Assembly (NCBI GenBank): GCA_963573385.1
Contig: CAUYLG010075691.1
Coordinates: 1 to 64,000, forward strand
Reading direction: 5' to 3'
Source of the DNA: Cacajao melanocephalus
Taxonomy: Eukaryota > Chordata > Mammalia > Primates > Pitheciidae
DNA: 64,000 nucleotides
The position numbers were made by a program, and so were the translations under genes. Numbering within the stretch: the first letter of the stretch is position 1; each line of letters opens with the position of its first letter. The notes below the pieces were generated by a model. It worked only from the letters and a program-made list of their open reading frames with translations, did not search any database and was not told the origin of the DNA. This document shows positions 34,113-51,517 of the stretch, piece by piece.

Positions 34113-34389
34113 TTATTCTGGGTGCTCAGTCGCCCAGGCTGGAGTGCAGTGGCATAATCTCAGCTCACTGCAACCTGGCCTCCTGGGATCAAGCAATTCT
34201 CCTACCTTAGCATCCAGAGTAGCTGGGATTATAGGCACCCGCTGTCATGCCCAGCTACTTTTTATATTTTTGTAGAGACGGGGTTTCATCATGTTGGACA
34301 GGCTGGTCTTGAACTCCCACCTCAGGTGACACCCCTGCCTCAGCCTTTCAAATTTCTGGGATTAGAGGTGTGAGCCACCACACCCAGCC
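34113..34389 (-). repeat. Alu element lacking its tail, reverse orientation
   Basis: Starts GCTCAGTCGCCCAGGCTGGA without a T run. The duplication ATCTTTATTCT (34102-34112 and 34390-34400) shows the tail-less form is close to what was inserted, or that the tail was lost precisely. Confidence 0.93.
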
Positions 34390-34621
34390 ATCTTTATTCT
34401 TAAGATTAGTGGGCTAATGTCTATAAAAGTGCTTTGTAGCTATACATACCTATACAAATAAAAGCTGTTCTTTTTATTCTAATCACTAGTAGGGATAATC
34501 CAAAACAGAATGCACATAAATGCAGTAGAGCACGTTAAAAATTATAAAAATGTTCAAAAGAGAGCAAAGTCACTTTTATTTATGAGGGATGTGCGATGGC
34601 TCTAACATAAGAGCAGACACT

Positions 34622-34916
34622 GCTGGGTGCAATGGCTCACACCGTAATCCCAGCACTTTGGGAGGCCGGGCGGGTAGATCACTTGAGTTCGACATCAGCC
34701 TAGGCAACATGGTGAAACCCTATCTCTACCAAAAATACAAAAAATTAGCCAGGTCTGGTGACACCTGTGGCTGTAGTCCCAACTACTCAGGAGGCTAGGG
34801 TGGGAGGATTGCTTGGGCCTGGGAGGCAAAAGTTGCAGTGAGCCAAGATCGTACCACTGCACTGCAGTCTGGGCGACAGGTCAAGACCCTGTCTCGGAAA
34901 AAAAAAAAAAAGAAGA
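34622..34916 (+). repeat. Alu element
   Basis: GCTGGGTGCAATGGCTCACA to a 14-base A tail. Confidence 0.95.
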
Positions 34917-35018
34917 ATGACATGATTAGAGCTGCCCCATAGGAAGATTATCCTGGCAGTGAAGAGCAGATACTTTAGGAGGTCAGCAAGGTGACAGACT
35001 AGTTAGTGGTCTGTCTCA

Positions 35019-35140
35019 ATCATTCAGGTGAGATAAAGGAATAATAATTTTTTTTGGTGCCCAATAATATAATTTTTCAGGTAAGAGAATAATCATTCAG
35101 GTAAAAGAAAGGAATAACAATTTTTTTTGGTGCCCAATAT
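35019..35140 (+). repeat. Two-copy tandem repeat, 73-bp period
   Basis: ATCATTCAGGT at 35019 and 35092, and AATTTTTTTTGGTGCCCAAT at 35046 and 35119, are each offset by 73. The second copy is incomplete at its right end. Shared base pattern shows a local duplication. Confidence 0.9.
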
Positions 35141-35258
35141 ATGCTTTATATAGGTTATTTTACTTAGTGAAAGTCATCAGAGGCTTGGAAAGAATGGACC
35201 AATCTAAGAGAGATTAGAACAGGAAGGCTGGGGGATTTCCTTTCCTGAAGGATGGGAG

Positions 35259-35544
35259 AGGGCCAAGCGTCGTGGGTCAGGTTTATAATCCCAGCACTTC
35301 AGGAGGCTGAGGTGGGCAGATCACGAGGTCAGGAGTTCGAGACCAGTCTGGCCAACATAGTGAAACCCTGTCTCTACTAACAATACAAAAAATTAGCCGA
35401 GTGTGGTGGTGCATGCCTGTAATCCCAGCTACTCCAGAGGCTGAGGAAGGAGAATTGCATGAACCCGGGAGGCGGAGGTTGCAGTGAGCCTAGATCACAC
35501 CATTGCACTCCAACCCGAGATGCCATCTCATAAAAAAAAAAAAT
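35259..35544 (+). repeat. Alu element
   Basis: Diverged Alu (GGCCAAGCGTCGTGGGTCAG) with A tail; duplication ATGGGAGAG on both sides. Confidence 0.94.
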
Positions 35545-35558
35545 CAATGGGAGAGATA

Positions 35559-35750
35559 GCTGGGTGCAGTGGCTTTCCCCTGTAATACCAGCCACTTGTG
35601 AAGGTGGGGTGGGAGGACTGCTTGAGACTGGGAGGTCGAGGCTGCAGTAAGCCGTGATCACTGTGCGACAGATCACACCACTTCACTCCAACCTAAATGA
35701 CCCAGTGAGACCTTGTCTCTTAAAATTAAAAAAAAAAAAAAAAAAAAAAG
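35559..35750 (+). repeat. Alu monomer-like element
   Basis: AGCTGGGTGCAGTGGCTTTC, a shortened body with GGTCGAGGCTGCAGTAAGCC, then a long A tail. It may be an old FLAM-type monomer or a deleted AluJ. Confidence 0.85.
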
Positions 35751-35756
35751 GAACAC

Positions 35757-36480
<724 letters not shown>

Positions 36481-36606
36481 GCCGGGGGGCGGTGGCTCAC
36501 GCCTTTAATCCCAGCACTTTGGGAGGCCGAGGTGGGTGGATCACCTGAGGTCAGGAGTTCAAGGTCAGCGTGGCCATCATGGTGAAACCCCATCTTTAAA
36601 AAAAAA
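36481..36606 (+). repeat. Half-Alu (left arm only) with its own A tail
   Basis: GCCGGGGGGCGGTGGCTCAC to CATCATGGTGAAACCCCATC, then TT and an A tail. The 18-base duplication AAGACGATACCTGGCACA (36463-36480) and AAGACAATACCTGGCACA (36607-36624) proves a single retroposition of a half-length RNA. Confidence 0.92.
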
Positions 36607-37430
36607 AAGACAATACCTGGCACAAAATACCAGAGGGGGAAGAAAGGTCTGTTTCCTTCCTTCTATTTCTGTGATGCTCATGTTCATGTAATTTCCCTTC
36701 TGTCTCCCCACTTCTCTGCCTCCCTTCTCTTTCCCTTTCACCAGCACAAACTGTAATACCCTCACTCCTGTTGTGACAGTGGGCTGTACTAGTTTCACAG
36801 ACCTTGTAAAGGCACATACATGGGGAAGGCATTTCAACTTGGTTCCTGTGGACTGTTGGCGAAGGATGCTTGTACAAACAGTCACACCCTGGCTGCTCAT
36901 CCAGCTGAAACAGTCTGTGAATCACTGCTGAGAATGACCTCTGACTGCTGCTATCCTGGGGGACCCTGGGTGAGGGTCACATAGGCAAGGGGCTGGTGGA
37001 ATGTGAGTGTGCTATAGTGTGCCAGGTGGTTCACCCCTCTTCTGAATGTCCCCTTTGCTTAGTGTAGACTTAGGTTCTGCCTTAAGGAGATCTCTGTCTC
37101 CCTTGGGACCTTCCTGTGCAAACCGGGGGATAAGAGATCTGAGAGAGGCAACAGGGCATGTACAAAGCAGCATCAAAACTAATTGACATGATGTTTTGCT
37201 CTAGACCCCTCCCCCTCTCTAAAGTCACATTCTTTTTTCAAAATCTTCATGACCGTTCCATGCACAGAGATGCAAAAATGGTCAATACCATATAAGGCAA
37301 AAGTGTTGCTCTTGTTCCCCAGGTGACAAGGCCACCATTTTTATCAGTGTGACATACAGAGCATCAGCGTATTAAGGAGACACTGAGAAGTGAGGAGATA
37401 TAGGAAGGCTTATCCAGGGAAGGCTTCTGA

Positions 37431-37718
<288 letters not shown>

Positions 37719-38077
37719 TGAATTCAGATGGAAACAGGGAAGAGAGAAAGCAGGAGGAAGGGAAAGGCACCCTCCGTGGTAGCCATGGCTTTGAGGCCCT
37801 GAGAGTCAGGTACGAATGGGAAGTAAGTACCTAATAGGTACGATGGGGAGTCCATACCAGGCTGTACGTGCAGGGCAGAGGGGAAACAGATCTACTGCGA
37901 CAACATGTCTGGGGTGACCAGGCTGACATGGGCAGTCCTGCTGGGATCCCCTGTGGTCTGGCACCATCAGGACCACTGCCTTCTGCCTTCTTCCCAGTCC
38001 CCCCATCTAGGTATCCTTCTTGTGGTTTGAGGATTCTGGGAAACCACAGGCTATCTTGGAGAATATCTCGTTTTTCA

Positions 38078-39292
<1,215 letters not shown>

Positions 39293-39308
39293 AAAGAATG
39301 TGACCTTG

Positions 39309-39611
39309 GCCGGGTGCGGTGGCTCACGCCCGTAATTGGCCTTTGGGAGGCTGAGGCGGGCGGATCACAAGGTCAGGAGATCGAGACCATCCTGGCTGAC
39401 TCAGTGAAACCCCGTCTGTACTAAAAATACAAAAAAAATTAGCTGGGTATGGTGGCGGGTGCCTGTAATCCCAGCTATTCGGGAGGCTGAGACAGGAGAA
39501 TTGCTTGAACACAGGAGGCGGAGGTTGCAGTGAGCCGAGATCCGCACCACTGCACTCCAGCCTGGGTGACAGAGCGAGACTCGGTCTCAAAAACAAAAAA
39601 AAAAGAAAAAA
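39309..39611 (+). repeat. Alu element, one of the younger-looking copies
   Basis: GGCCGGGTGCGGTGGCTCAC to a tail of A with few G. It carries CAAGGTCAGGAGATCGAGAC and CATCCTGGCTGA, wording of AluSc/AluY-type copies. Duplication AAAGAATGTGAC on both sides. Confidence 0.96.
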
Positions 39612-42237
39612 AAAGAATGTGACTTCATGGGGTCTAGGCCAGCTTCCTTGCTTCTGGGAGAGCTGGTATGGGAGTGAGTGAGCAGGAGGGCGTATGTGAG
39701 GGAGTAGGGTGTGTATGGGGAGGGTGTGAGGGGGATGGGATAAGTGTGGAAAGTGTATGGTCTGTATGTAGGGGGAGGCGTAGATGTGTGTGGGGGGTGC
39801 AGGGGGAAAAATGTTGGGGATTGGGGATTACATGCAGTTTGTGTGATCCCTATGGCTTCAGGTCCCCAAGAGTGCCTGTACTGTATTAGGGATTGTCTTG
39901 ATGTTTGAGGAGTTAGCATTAACTGAAGGTATCTGCTTTATCATTAAACTGTGAGTCCAGCATGCTGCTTTAGGAAGAGCATAGTGGCACAGGACAGTGG
40001 GCCGGGCTGTGGGCACATGGTAGAGAGCCTTCCTATCTCGAGAGGGGAAGAAGCATGGTATGGGGGCTGCTCGGTGCCTTAGCTGGTTCCCACGGATGGC
40101 TGGCTCTGTCTTTTTCTGCTTGACTTCCTTTGGCCTTCCTCAGCGCTGAGCAGGTGGCTGTCAGCTGCCAGCAGCCTACCACCCACACAGCCTGACCCTG
40201 CCCATTGGCTCCTGCACCCAGGCTCACAGGCAGTCACCCCCATCCTCCCCACAGACAGCACCACCACCTAGGGGCTGCTGGCTCTGCCTCCTCCACTGTT
40301 ATGTGTGTGATCCTTTTGCGTACCGGGGCTCTAGTACATCTGTGCTTAGTATATACTTGTAGGAGAGAGCACAGGGCTGGGGCCAAGAGTATTTCTGAGT
40401 GTTCCCACCATGCCAGCCTCCCTACATCGGGTGTACGACCTTTTCCCGACGCCGCAGCAGCTCTAGTGGGAGACACGTACAAAGCCACTTAGCCTCAGTG
40501 GTTCTCCCTCTCATCTGGGACAGAAGGGAGGACCCTGTCACTGAGACAAGAGAGAACCTTTCAGACGTCTGAGAAAGCTGCTACCAGAAAGCACCCTAAG
40601 AATTATTATAATTGAATGAATTGGAGACACTCACTCAAAAAGGAAGTGTCAGCCCCCAGCAAGGATGTCTTCCTTCTGGAGGATGGTCTCACTGGCATGG
40701 TTCATTGTCCTCTGGTCAGTCCAGTGCCTCTGCAGTCGCCCCGTACAATGTCATCCCCTTGCCATGGGGCTGGGCCCGCGTTTGAAGCATGCCTCAGCAC
40801 TACCTCCTTGCTCCTTGCAGACTCAGATGGGTTAGCCCAGCCCGTCGAGCCCGGTGCAGAGGACCTGGGGAGGCAGCTTCTCTGCCACGGCCTCTCTCTC
40901 CTCTCTCTGGTGAGCCTTCCAGGCAGAGCCGAGCCTCGGTGTGTTATTCCCTCACTCTGGAGCCCTGGCTGGATGGGACCAGCTGGGACCTGCTTTATGG
41001 ACTCTACTGAACAGGCTGGCATCCTCCAGGGAGTTTTCCCCACGCACACAGGAATGAATCCTGCAGAACTGGGTTCCCAAGCGCATGAGCTAAGAAGGCT
41101 GAACTGTGACTGGAGGTGACAGTGGTGACAATCTGGGCCTTGCGGGAGACCTCAGTTTACAGGAAGCAAATGCTATGTTGAGGTAAAGCTGAGAAGAATG
41201 GTAGATGGGGGAGGCCAGGCCTAAAGAGAGCTACTGTGTCTTCGCCTCCAACCCCACCCATGTTCTGTGTCCTCTTTCAGGGGAGCTGCTTTTGTACTTC
41301 ACAGCATCTACAGGATCTTCAGAGCATTTAGGGTTTCCTAGGGGTTGCTGTTTGGAAACGCCGTGGTTGTTTCTCTGATACGGCATGGCCTGGTGTGACA
41401 GTTGTATGTAAAGAAGTTCCCTCAGTGGTCCCCTCAGCTGGAGGCTAAGGTTGGTCAGGGGAGGTCATCCTGGGACCTTCCCTGTCCCCCTGCCTTTCTC
41501 TGGAAGGCCAAGAAAGCTAGAGCAGTCCCTCATAACTACCATGCCCTTCGAGGGAACCTGGGGTGAACTGCATGAGAAGGACTGGTTCTTGGGTGAGGGA
41601 AGAGCGGGAGGAGGAGGCAGGAAGTAGGAGCCAGACAGAGGAGAGGTGGCTGCTCTGGCTCCTGGGATGATTCCTGGGTTAGAAATACACATGCTGCCAA
41701 GACTTACTTTCTTCTTTGCCAAATGTTCCATTCAGTTGATTGCCAGCTTCTGGTCCCTGGTCTTGCAATGAAAATTGCCAGCTCTAGAGGAAGGAAAGAT
41801 TTTAGAGGAGCCATAGCTGCCTCACCTCTTCCATCCTGGTCTCTCGTCATACTCAAAGCCCAGAATCAACAGGGTATGTGGCAGGAGCTATAATCTCCAG
41901 GGATTCCATGCGTGTGCATGAGACCAAATGGCTTCTGAGCTAGAACTGGAATCTCTGAATTGGAGTCAGCAGTGCAGACCTGACTTTATGTAGCTGTGTC
42001 CCACAGGCTCCAAGCTCCTGGCCCTCAGCTTGTCTAGGACCCAGAAAGACTTTCACTAAACTGTTGTGTGCACTTTGGCTTCAAATTAATGGCGAGTCCA
42101 GGGTATGGTATGCCCAGAGAGTAGAAGGATGGAGAGTAAGTCCTGGTAGGAAATGCCAAATCATATGGGGCTGCTTTAGTTTAGCTAAGAGGACACTAGA
42201 GAGGGGATGTGTGAGTGGGAAGAAAACGCAAGCTATT
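39612..42237. other. Alu-free 2.6 kb of PIK3C2B intron 1
   Basis: Starts with a G/T-rich degenerate tract (39660-39830). The rest is GC-moderate unassigned sequence with CpGs near 40440-40460. A long Alu-free stretch in an Alu-dense intron may mark constrained or regulatory DNA, but I see no exon. Confidence 0.5.
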
Positions 42238-43354
<1,117 letters not shown>

Positions 43355-43647
43355 TCTTTTTTTTTTTTTGAGGCGGAGTCTCACTCTGTTGACCAGGAGT
43401 GCAGTGGCGCGATCTTGGCTCACTACAACCTCTGCCTCCTGGGTTCAAGTGATTCTCCTGTCTCAGCCTCCTGAGTAGCTGGGATTACAAGTGCACACCA
43501 CCACACCCAGCTAATTTTTGTATTTTTAGTAGAGACGGGGTTTCACCATGTTGGCCAGGCTGGTTTCGAACTCCTGATCTTGTGATCCATCTGCCTCAGC
43601 TTCCCAAAGTGCTGGGATTACAGATGTGAGCCACCTCGCCTGGCCTT
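43355..43647 (-). repeat. Alu element, reverse orientation
   Basis: Full-length reversed Alu; duplication ATCTGAATACTTCT (left) and ATCTGGATACTTCT (right). Confidence 0.96.
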
Positions 43648-44167
43648 ATCTGGATACTTCTAAGTCTTTAGATATGTATGTGCCTGGCCTGGCAAGTACC
43701 AGGCACTCAACATCCATTGGGATCCAATCTGTGGCTCACGGTGTGGGGAAGAGATGACCGAGACCACTCCAGATTCTCCCAGTCCCAAGCAGGACAATTC
43801 TGTTAGGGTGCCTTCCAGCGAGACAGCAGGAAGCCTCACTACCCACTAGCTTCAGTGGTGGCCCCTGGGGCTCCTCCCACGCTGGCACAGGGACTAAACA
43901 GAGCCAGCTCCACTGGAGGGAGTGCCCTCTTCTTTCTGTCCACCGTTTGACTCTGAATCATTGTGTCACTCTGTCCTGACCCCATTTCCTCAGCCCTCAG
44001 CCATCTGTGGGCAGCTGTGGGACTGAGTTTGGTGCCTGGTACAGCTCAGACCCTGGCACCGACCTGCTTGGCCATAGGCATGTCCTCTCGTTTCATTAGC
44101 TGAATGCCGGGTGCTTTTTTGGGTTCCTTTACTCAGGTCCCCTTATCTTCCTGAGAGTTCTGAAATC

Positions 44168-44345
44168 CTAGCCTGTGGGATCAAACCCGGCTGCATATTC
44201 AAATCACTTTAGGGGCTTTTGAAGCACGCAGCATCCAGGGACTCACCCTACTGAGTCAGAAACTCCAGAGGAGAGGTCGGGAATGTGTATATTTTTAAAA
44301 CTTCCCAGATGACAATTGCAGTCACTCAAATGTGGAGTGTACAGT
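44168..44345 (+). mobile_element. MER5-like hAT DNA transposon remnant
   Basis: GCATATTCAAATCACTTTAG, GAGTCAGAAACTCCAGAGGA and AATGTGTATATTTTTAAAAC follow the layout of the short non-autonomous MER5A elements. More decayed than the copy at 49535. Confidence 0.6.
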
Positions 44346-44463
44346 AGCTAATGTTATTGTTGTCAATGTTAAATTTTGTAGGTATGCTCATGGCATTGTG
44401 TTTACATAGGAGAATGCCCTTGCTTTTAGAGATTCAGGCTGACGTTTTTAGAGGCAAAGTGTT

Positions 44464-44467
<4 letters not shown>

Positions 44468-44499
<32 letters not shown>

Positions 44500-44777
44500 A
44501 GATGGAGTCTCGCTCTGTCACCCAGGCTGGAGTGCAGTGGCGTGATCTCAGCTCACTGCGACCTCTGTCTCCCAGGTTCAAGCAATTCTCTGCCTCAGCC
44601 TCCCATATAGCTGCGATTACAGGCATGTGCCACCAGGCCTGGCTAATTTTTGTATTTTTAGTAGAGACGGGGGTTTCATCATGTTGGTCAGGCTGGTCTC
44701 GAACTCCTGACTTTGTGATCCACCTGCCTTGGCCTCTTATAGTGTTGGGATTACAGGCGTGAACCGCTGCACCTGGC
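44468..44777 (-). repeat. Alu element with long T tail, reverse orientation
   Basis: An uninterrupted run of about 33 T marks the tail. Duplication CAAAGTGTTTCTT at 44455-44467 and 44778-44790. Confidence 0.97.
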
Positions 44778-44790
44778 CAAAGTGTTTCTT

Positions 44791-45458
<668 letters not shown>

Positions 45459-46630
45459 CAATTTCTAACGTAGAGCCTGACCGAGAGAGAACTGAACTGG
45501 GGAAGTGGGGACGTAGGAAACATGAACCCTGATTCCTAAAATACTTTTTGCGTGTCCTCTAGTCCTGGAAAATGAAATCTAGGGCTTGAGTTTTTAGAGG
45601 AAGCCAGCTTGCTGTGTTTCAAGGTCGTTGGGACTGGTTGCTCCTGCCTTTCCCTTTTCCCTCAATGGAGTTCCCTCGAGTCTGGCTGCTGCTCTCTGAA
45701 CCTTCACTTCACCTTGGGGGTGGCCCTCCTGGTCCTGCAGGGGATACTGTTTGTTCAATTTCGTCACCATCTCTCAGCATCATAGTGAGCTGAGAGCTGA
45801 GCCTTTGGGAGGAGCATTGCCAGTGTGGCCCCGGGCATGAGATCTGTCAGAGGGCTGGGCTTCCTTCCCTCTGTCGCTGAGACAGTCTAGTGGCAGCCTG
45901 GCCCAGAGCCAGGGGGATGTTGGTTAGAGACGGGTAGCTCACCTTCATCTGAATTCCAGTCTGGGAAGAGCCTCAGAAACAGCGCCTGCGTGGATCACCC
46001 TGGGACCTTTCCTTCTCTTTCCTGTGACTTTGGAGTCCTCTGAGAGATTTGACCTAAGGAATCAGTAGGTTGGAATCAAGGAATCCCAGAGCTGGAAGGC
46101 ACTGTGTGTGGTTTTCTTGCCACCTTTGCAACTGCCTTACAGATGCCAACCCAACCTGGTTAGTTCTGAAACCCAGTCCTGTGTTGGAAGGATGCGAAGG
46201 AGCACACCACCTCCATCTTGACCACCTACCTCCGTGTCTGAAAATACCCCACCTCCCAGAAGGTTCTGCCCTGACATTCCAGTTCAAGCTCAGTAGAAAT
46301 GATGTGAATTTGGAACTTGAGGAACATAGTGGGGGTGATAGATCCATACACATGTAATTTTGGATAAAATGTCTCAAGCCTGTGTTTGAGATATACACTG
46401 GTTGCTATTGGGAGCCAAGAGCAAATAGCAAATTGGAACAACTTGAAGCAAACAACAGAGGTATTACATACATGGTGATGAAATGGCTGGAGATGAGAGG
46501 GGAGAGCGGGCCGGGAGAGAGTCTTACAGAGAAATCAGAGAGCCTTTGAAGGAACTTAAGCGGGAAGCTAGGTGATCAGATTTACATTTCAGGAAGAGCC
46601 CGCAGGATATTCTGTGAAAAAGCCTTGAAG
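45459..46630. other. PIK3C2B intron 1 sequence
   Basis: 1.2 kb without a recognisable repeat. Frames up to 114 codons exist on both strands but overlap each other and carry no family motif. Confidence 0.4.
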
Positions 46631-46938
46631 GGCCAGGGGTGGTGGCTCACGCCTGCAATCCCAGCACTTTGGGAGGCCAAGGCGGGTGGATTGCCTGAGG
46701 TCAGGGGTTCAAGACCAGCCTGGCCAACATGATGAAACTGTGTCTCTACTAAAAGTATAAAAATTAGCTGGGCGTGGTGGCAGGCGCCTGTAATCCCAGC
46801 TGCTCGGGAGGCTGAGGCAGGAGAATCGCTTGAACCTGGAGGTGGAGGTTGCAGTGAGTGAAGATTCTGCCTGTATTCCAGCCTGGGCAACAGAGCAACA
46901 CTATGTCTCAAAAAAAATTAAAAATAAAAAAAAAAATA
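46631..46938 (+). repeat. Alu element (outer of a nested pair)
   Basis: GGCCAGGGGTGGTGGCTCAC to the A-rich tail TTAAAAATAAAAAAAAAATA. The next Alu begins directly in this tail. Confidence 0.95.
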
Positions 46939-48094
<1,156 letters not shown>

Positions 48095-48109
48095 AAGATT
48101 AGATGAAGC

Positions 48110-48153
48110 TTCAAATCAGAGTCACAGCACCAAAAAGAAAAAAAAAAAGAAAA
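48110..48153 (+). mobile_element. 44-base retroinsertion with A-rich tail
   Basis: About 22 unique bases (TTCAAATCAGAGTCACAGCA region) followed by an A/G-rich tail, bounded by perfect 15-base direct repeats AAGATTAGATGAAGC at 48095-48109 and 48154-48168. Source RNA not recognised. Confidence 0.75.
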
Positions 48154-48462
48154 AAGATTAGATGAAGCATGTTTATGTGCTGAAGAGAAAAATCACGTTA
48201 AGGAGAGGAGATTGAAGATACAGGAGAGGGAAGGAAATCCATGGAACATTATCCTAGAGATGAAGTGGATGAGCAAGAGCAGAAGAGGGTTGCGCCTCAG
48301 CAGGAGGCAGGAACTGCTTCCCCTGGGCCAAAAGGAAGAAAGTGAAGCAGAGTGCAGATGTGAATAAGTGAATGTTGGAAGAGAGGCTGGCAGTTGAAAA
48401 AGATTATTTCCAATGTTAGACAAGGAAACAGCAGCAGAAGAAAATTATTTCCAATGGCCTGA

Positions 48463-49530
<1,068 letters not shown>

Positions 49531-49534
49531 GATC

Positions 49535-49711
49535 CAGAGTTCTCAGCTGGGGCTACACATTAGAATCTCCTGGGGAGTTTTTAAAAAAAATACCATTACC
49601 CTACCGCAGAGCAATTAAATCAGACTCTCTTGAGAGTATTTGAGCTTCAGTACTTTTTAAAAGTTTTCCCAGTGTTGTGCTAATGTTGCAGCTGGGATTG
49701 AGAACCACTGG
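49535..49711 (+). mobile_element. MER5A (hAT-Charlie) DNA transposon remnant
   Basis: GGGGCTACACATTAGAATCT, CAATTAAATCAGACTCTCTT and ATTGAGAACCACTGG match MER5A. The ends are inverted copies of each other (AGTTCTCAGCTG against GCTGGGATTGAGAACC), as expected for a hAT element with terminal inverted repeats. Confidence 0.85.
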
Positions 49712-49984
49712 GCCAGACTGACCTTATCATTACCACTATTTATTGAGCGCTTCTCAACTTGGCTCATGTCATGGCTTCTAGAGAAAAGAGTACTAGCACT
49801 GAAGAAAGTGGAAGCACTGGCTCGGAGATCCTGTGTGACTTCCTGAGGGCTGAGGGGACCAATATTTTGGCACACCTGTAAGACATCAGGTAGCCAAGTC
49901 TCACCTGTTGGCAAGCTTTGTTTTGTTGTATATATAGTGGTGTATTTTGGGAGGATCCTAGTGCTGAGTAATTACAAGGTCCGT

Positions 49985-50507
49985 TTAACAGGGCTCTCTG
50001 GTACTTTCCATTTATAGTTTTATTGAGGTGTAATTGACATATAATAAAATATACATATTGAAAGCGTTTGGTAAGTTTTGCCATGTGAGTATACCAATGA
50101 AGCCATGACCACAATCAAGATAATGAACATATTCATCACCTCCAAAGCTTCTCTTGTGTCCCTTTGTAACCCATCCCTCTTTCCACTCCGTCCCCAAGAT
50201 ACCACTGATCTGCTTTCTGTCATTATAGATGAGTTTGCATTTTCCAGAATTTTATATAAATGGAATCATACATACTCATACTCTTGTCTGGCATCTTTTA
50301 CTCAGCAAAGCTATTTTAAGATTCATCCATGTTATTGCATTTGTCAATAATTTATTCCTTTTTATTGCCAAGAAGTGTCAATTGTATAGAAATCACATTT
50401 TTAAAATCCATTCACTGTTGATGGACATTTTGCGTTGCTTCTAGATTTGGGATATTACAAATAAAGCTGCTGTAGATATTCATGAACAAGTCTTTGTGTG
50501 GACATAC
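49985..50507 (-). mobile_element. L1M 3' UTR, reverse orientation (part 1)
   Basis: TTATAGTTTTATTGAGGTGT, AATTGACATATAATAAAATA, AAGATAATGAACATATTCAT and TTGATGGACATTTTGCGTTG are reversed L1M 3' UTR phrases. Continues after the half-Alu. Confidence 0.85.
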
Positions 50508-50522
50508 GCTTTTATTTTTCTT

Positions 50523-50661
50523 TTCTTTCTTTTTTTTTTTTTTTAAAGATGGGGTTTCACCATGATGGCCAGGCTGGTCTTGAACTCCTGACTTCAGGTG
50601 ATCCACCCACCTCGGCCTCCTAAAGTGCTAGGATTACAGAAGTAAGCCACCGCCCCCGGCT
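50523..50661 (-). repeat. Half-Alu (left arm only), reverse orientation
   Basis: T tail, AAAGATGGGGTTTCACCATG, ATGGCCAGGCTGG, ending CCGCCCCCGGCT. Perfect 15-base duplication GCTTTTATTTTTCTT at 50508-50522 and 50662-50676. Confidence 0.92.
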
Positions 50662-50862
50662 GCTTTTATTTTTCTTGGATAAGTAGGAGTGATAGTTGAA
50701 TCCTATGTTAGGTGTATGTTTACCTTTTTAAGAAGCTGGCTATTTTCTAAAGTAGTTGTACCATTGTGCATTTCCCACCAGTAGTGTATGGGAGCTGTCC
50801 TTTTCAAATTGACTGGAGAAGCTTTGCTTTGATCTCTTCTTGGCTAATAAAAGGTGCCTCTT
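50662..50862 (-). mobile_element. L1M 3' UTR, reverse orientation (part 2)
   Basis: TAGGTGTATGTTTACCTTTT and AAAGTAGTTGTACCATTGTG continue the L1 interrupted by the half-Alu. Confidence 0.8.
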
Positions 50863-51151
<289 letters not shown>

Positions 51152-51430
51152 AAAAAGATGCCTCTCTCTCTCTTCTTGGGGCACAAATGACAGAGGTGAG
51201 TATAGGGATTAGGGCACAGAGATGAGACATGTAGAGATGAATGGATGGGTAGCTGGATATAATAAATAGGTAAAGTTGTCTTGATATTCCTTTTTTCCTC
51301 TATCTTTCTGTACTTTCCATTTGTTGTAAACACTAAAGAAGCAGGCATTGGCCCAGATTACGTCACCTAAATTGGATTACTAGTAAATCTCTCTTTATGA
51401 CTGACGGCTATTTTTACCTCTCACCTGCAG

Positions 51431-51517
51431 GTGCCCAGACACCATGTCACAACCCTCCAGAACTGAGGTTGGCAGGAAGTAGAGGCTTGTTTGTCTCCTG
51501 TGTTCCCCATCCTCACC
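51431..51517 (+). other. PIK3C2B: PIK3C2B 5' UTR in exon 2, with an upstream ORF
   Basis: Begins after the acceptor CTCACCTGCAG and leads to the ATG at 51518. It contains a 12-codon upstream ORF, ATG at 51444 to TAG at 51480-51482, in a strong context (ACACCATGT), ending 35 bases before the main start. Confidence 0.8.

Noticed and set aside
35559..35750. Possible second 7SL-derived RNA copy
   Set aside because: It lacks the 7SL-specific central sequence; it reads as an old Alu monomer or deleted AluJ.
39660..39830. Telomere-like GGGTGTG tract
   Set aside because: No run of TTAGGG units; the pattern is irregular G/T-rich low complexity.
51491..51517. Nine-codon N-terminal extension of PIK3C2B from an upstream TTG
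   Set aside because: The start codon would be TTG and the family begins MSSTQGNG at the ATG at 51518, which has A at -3.
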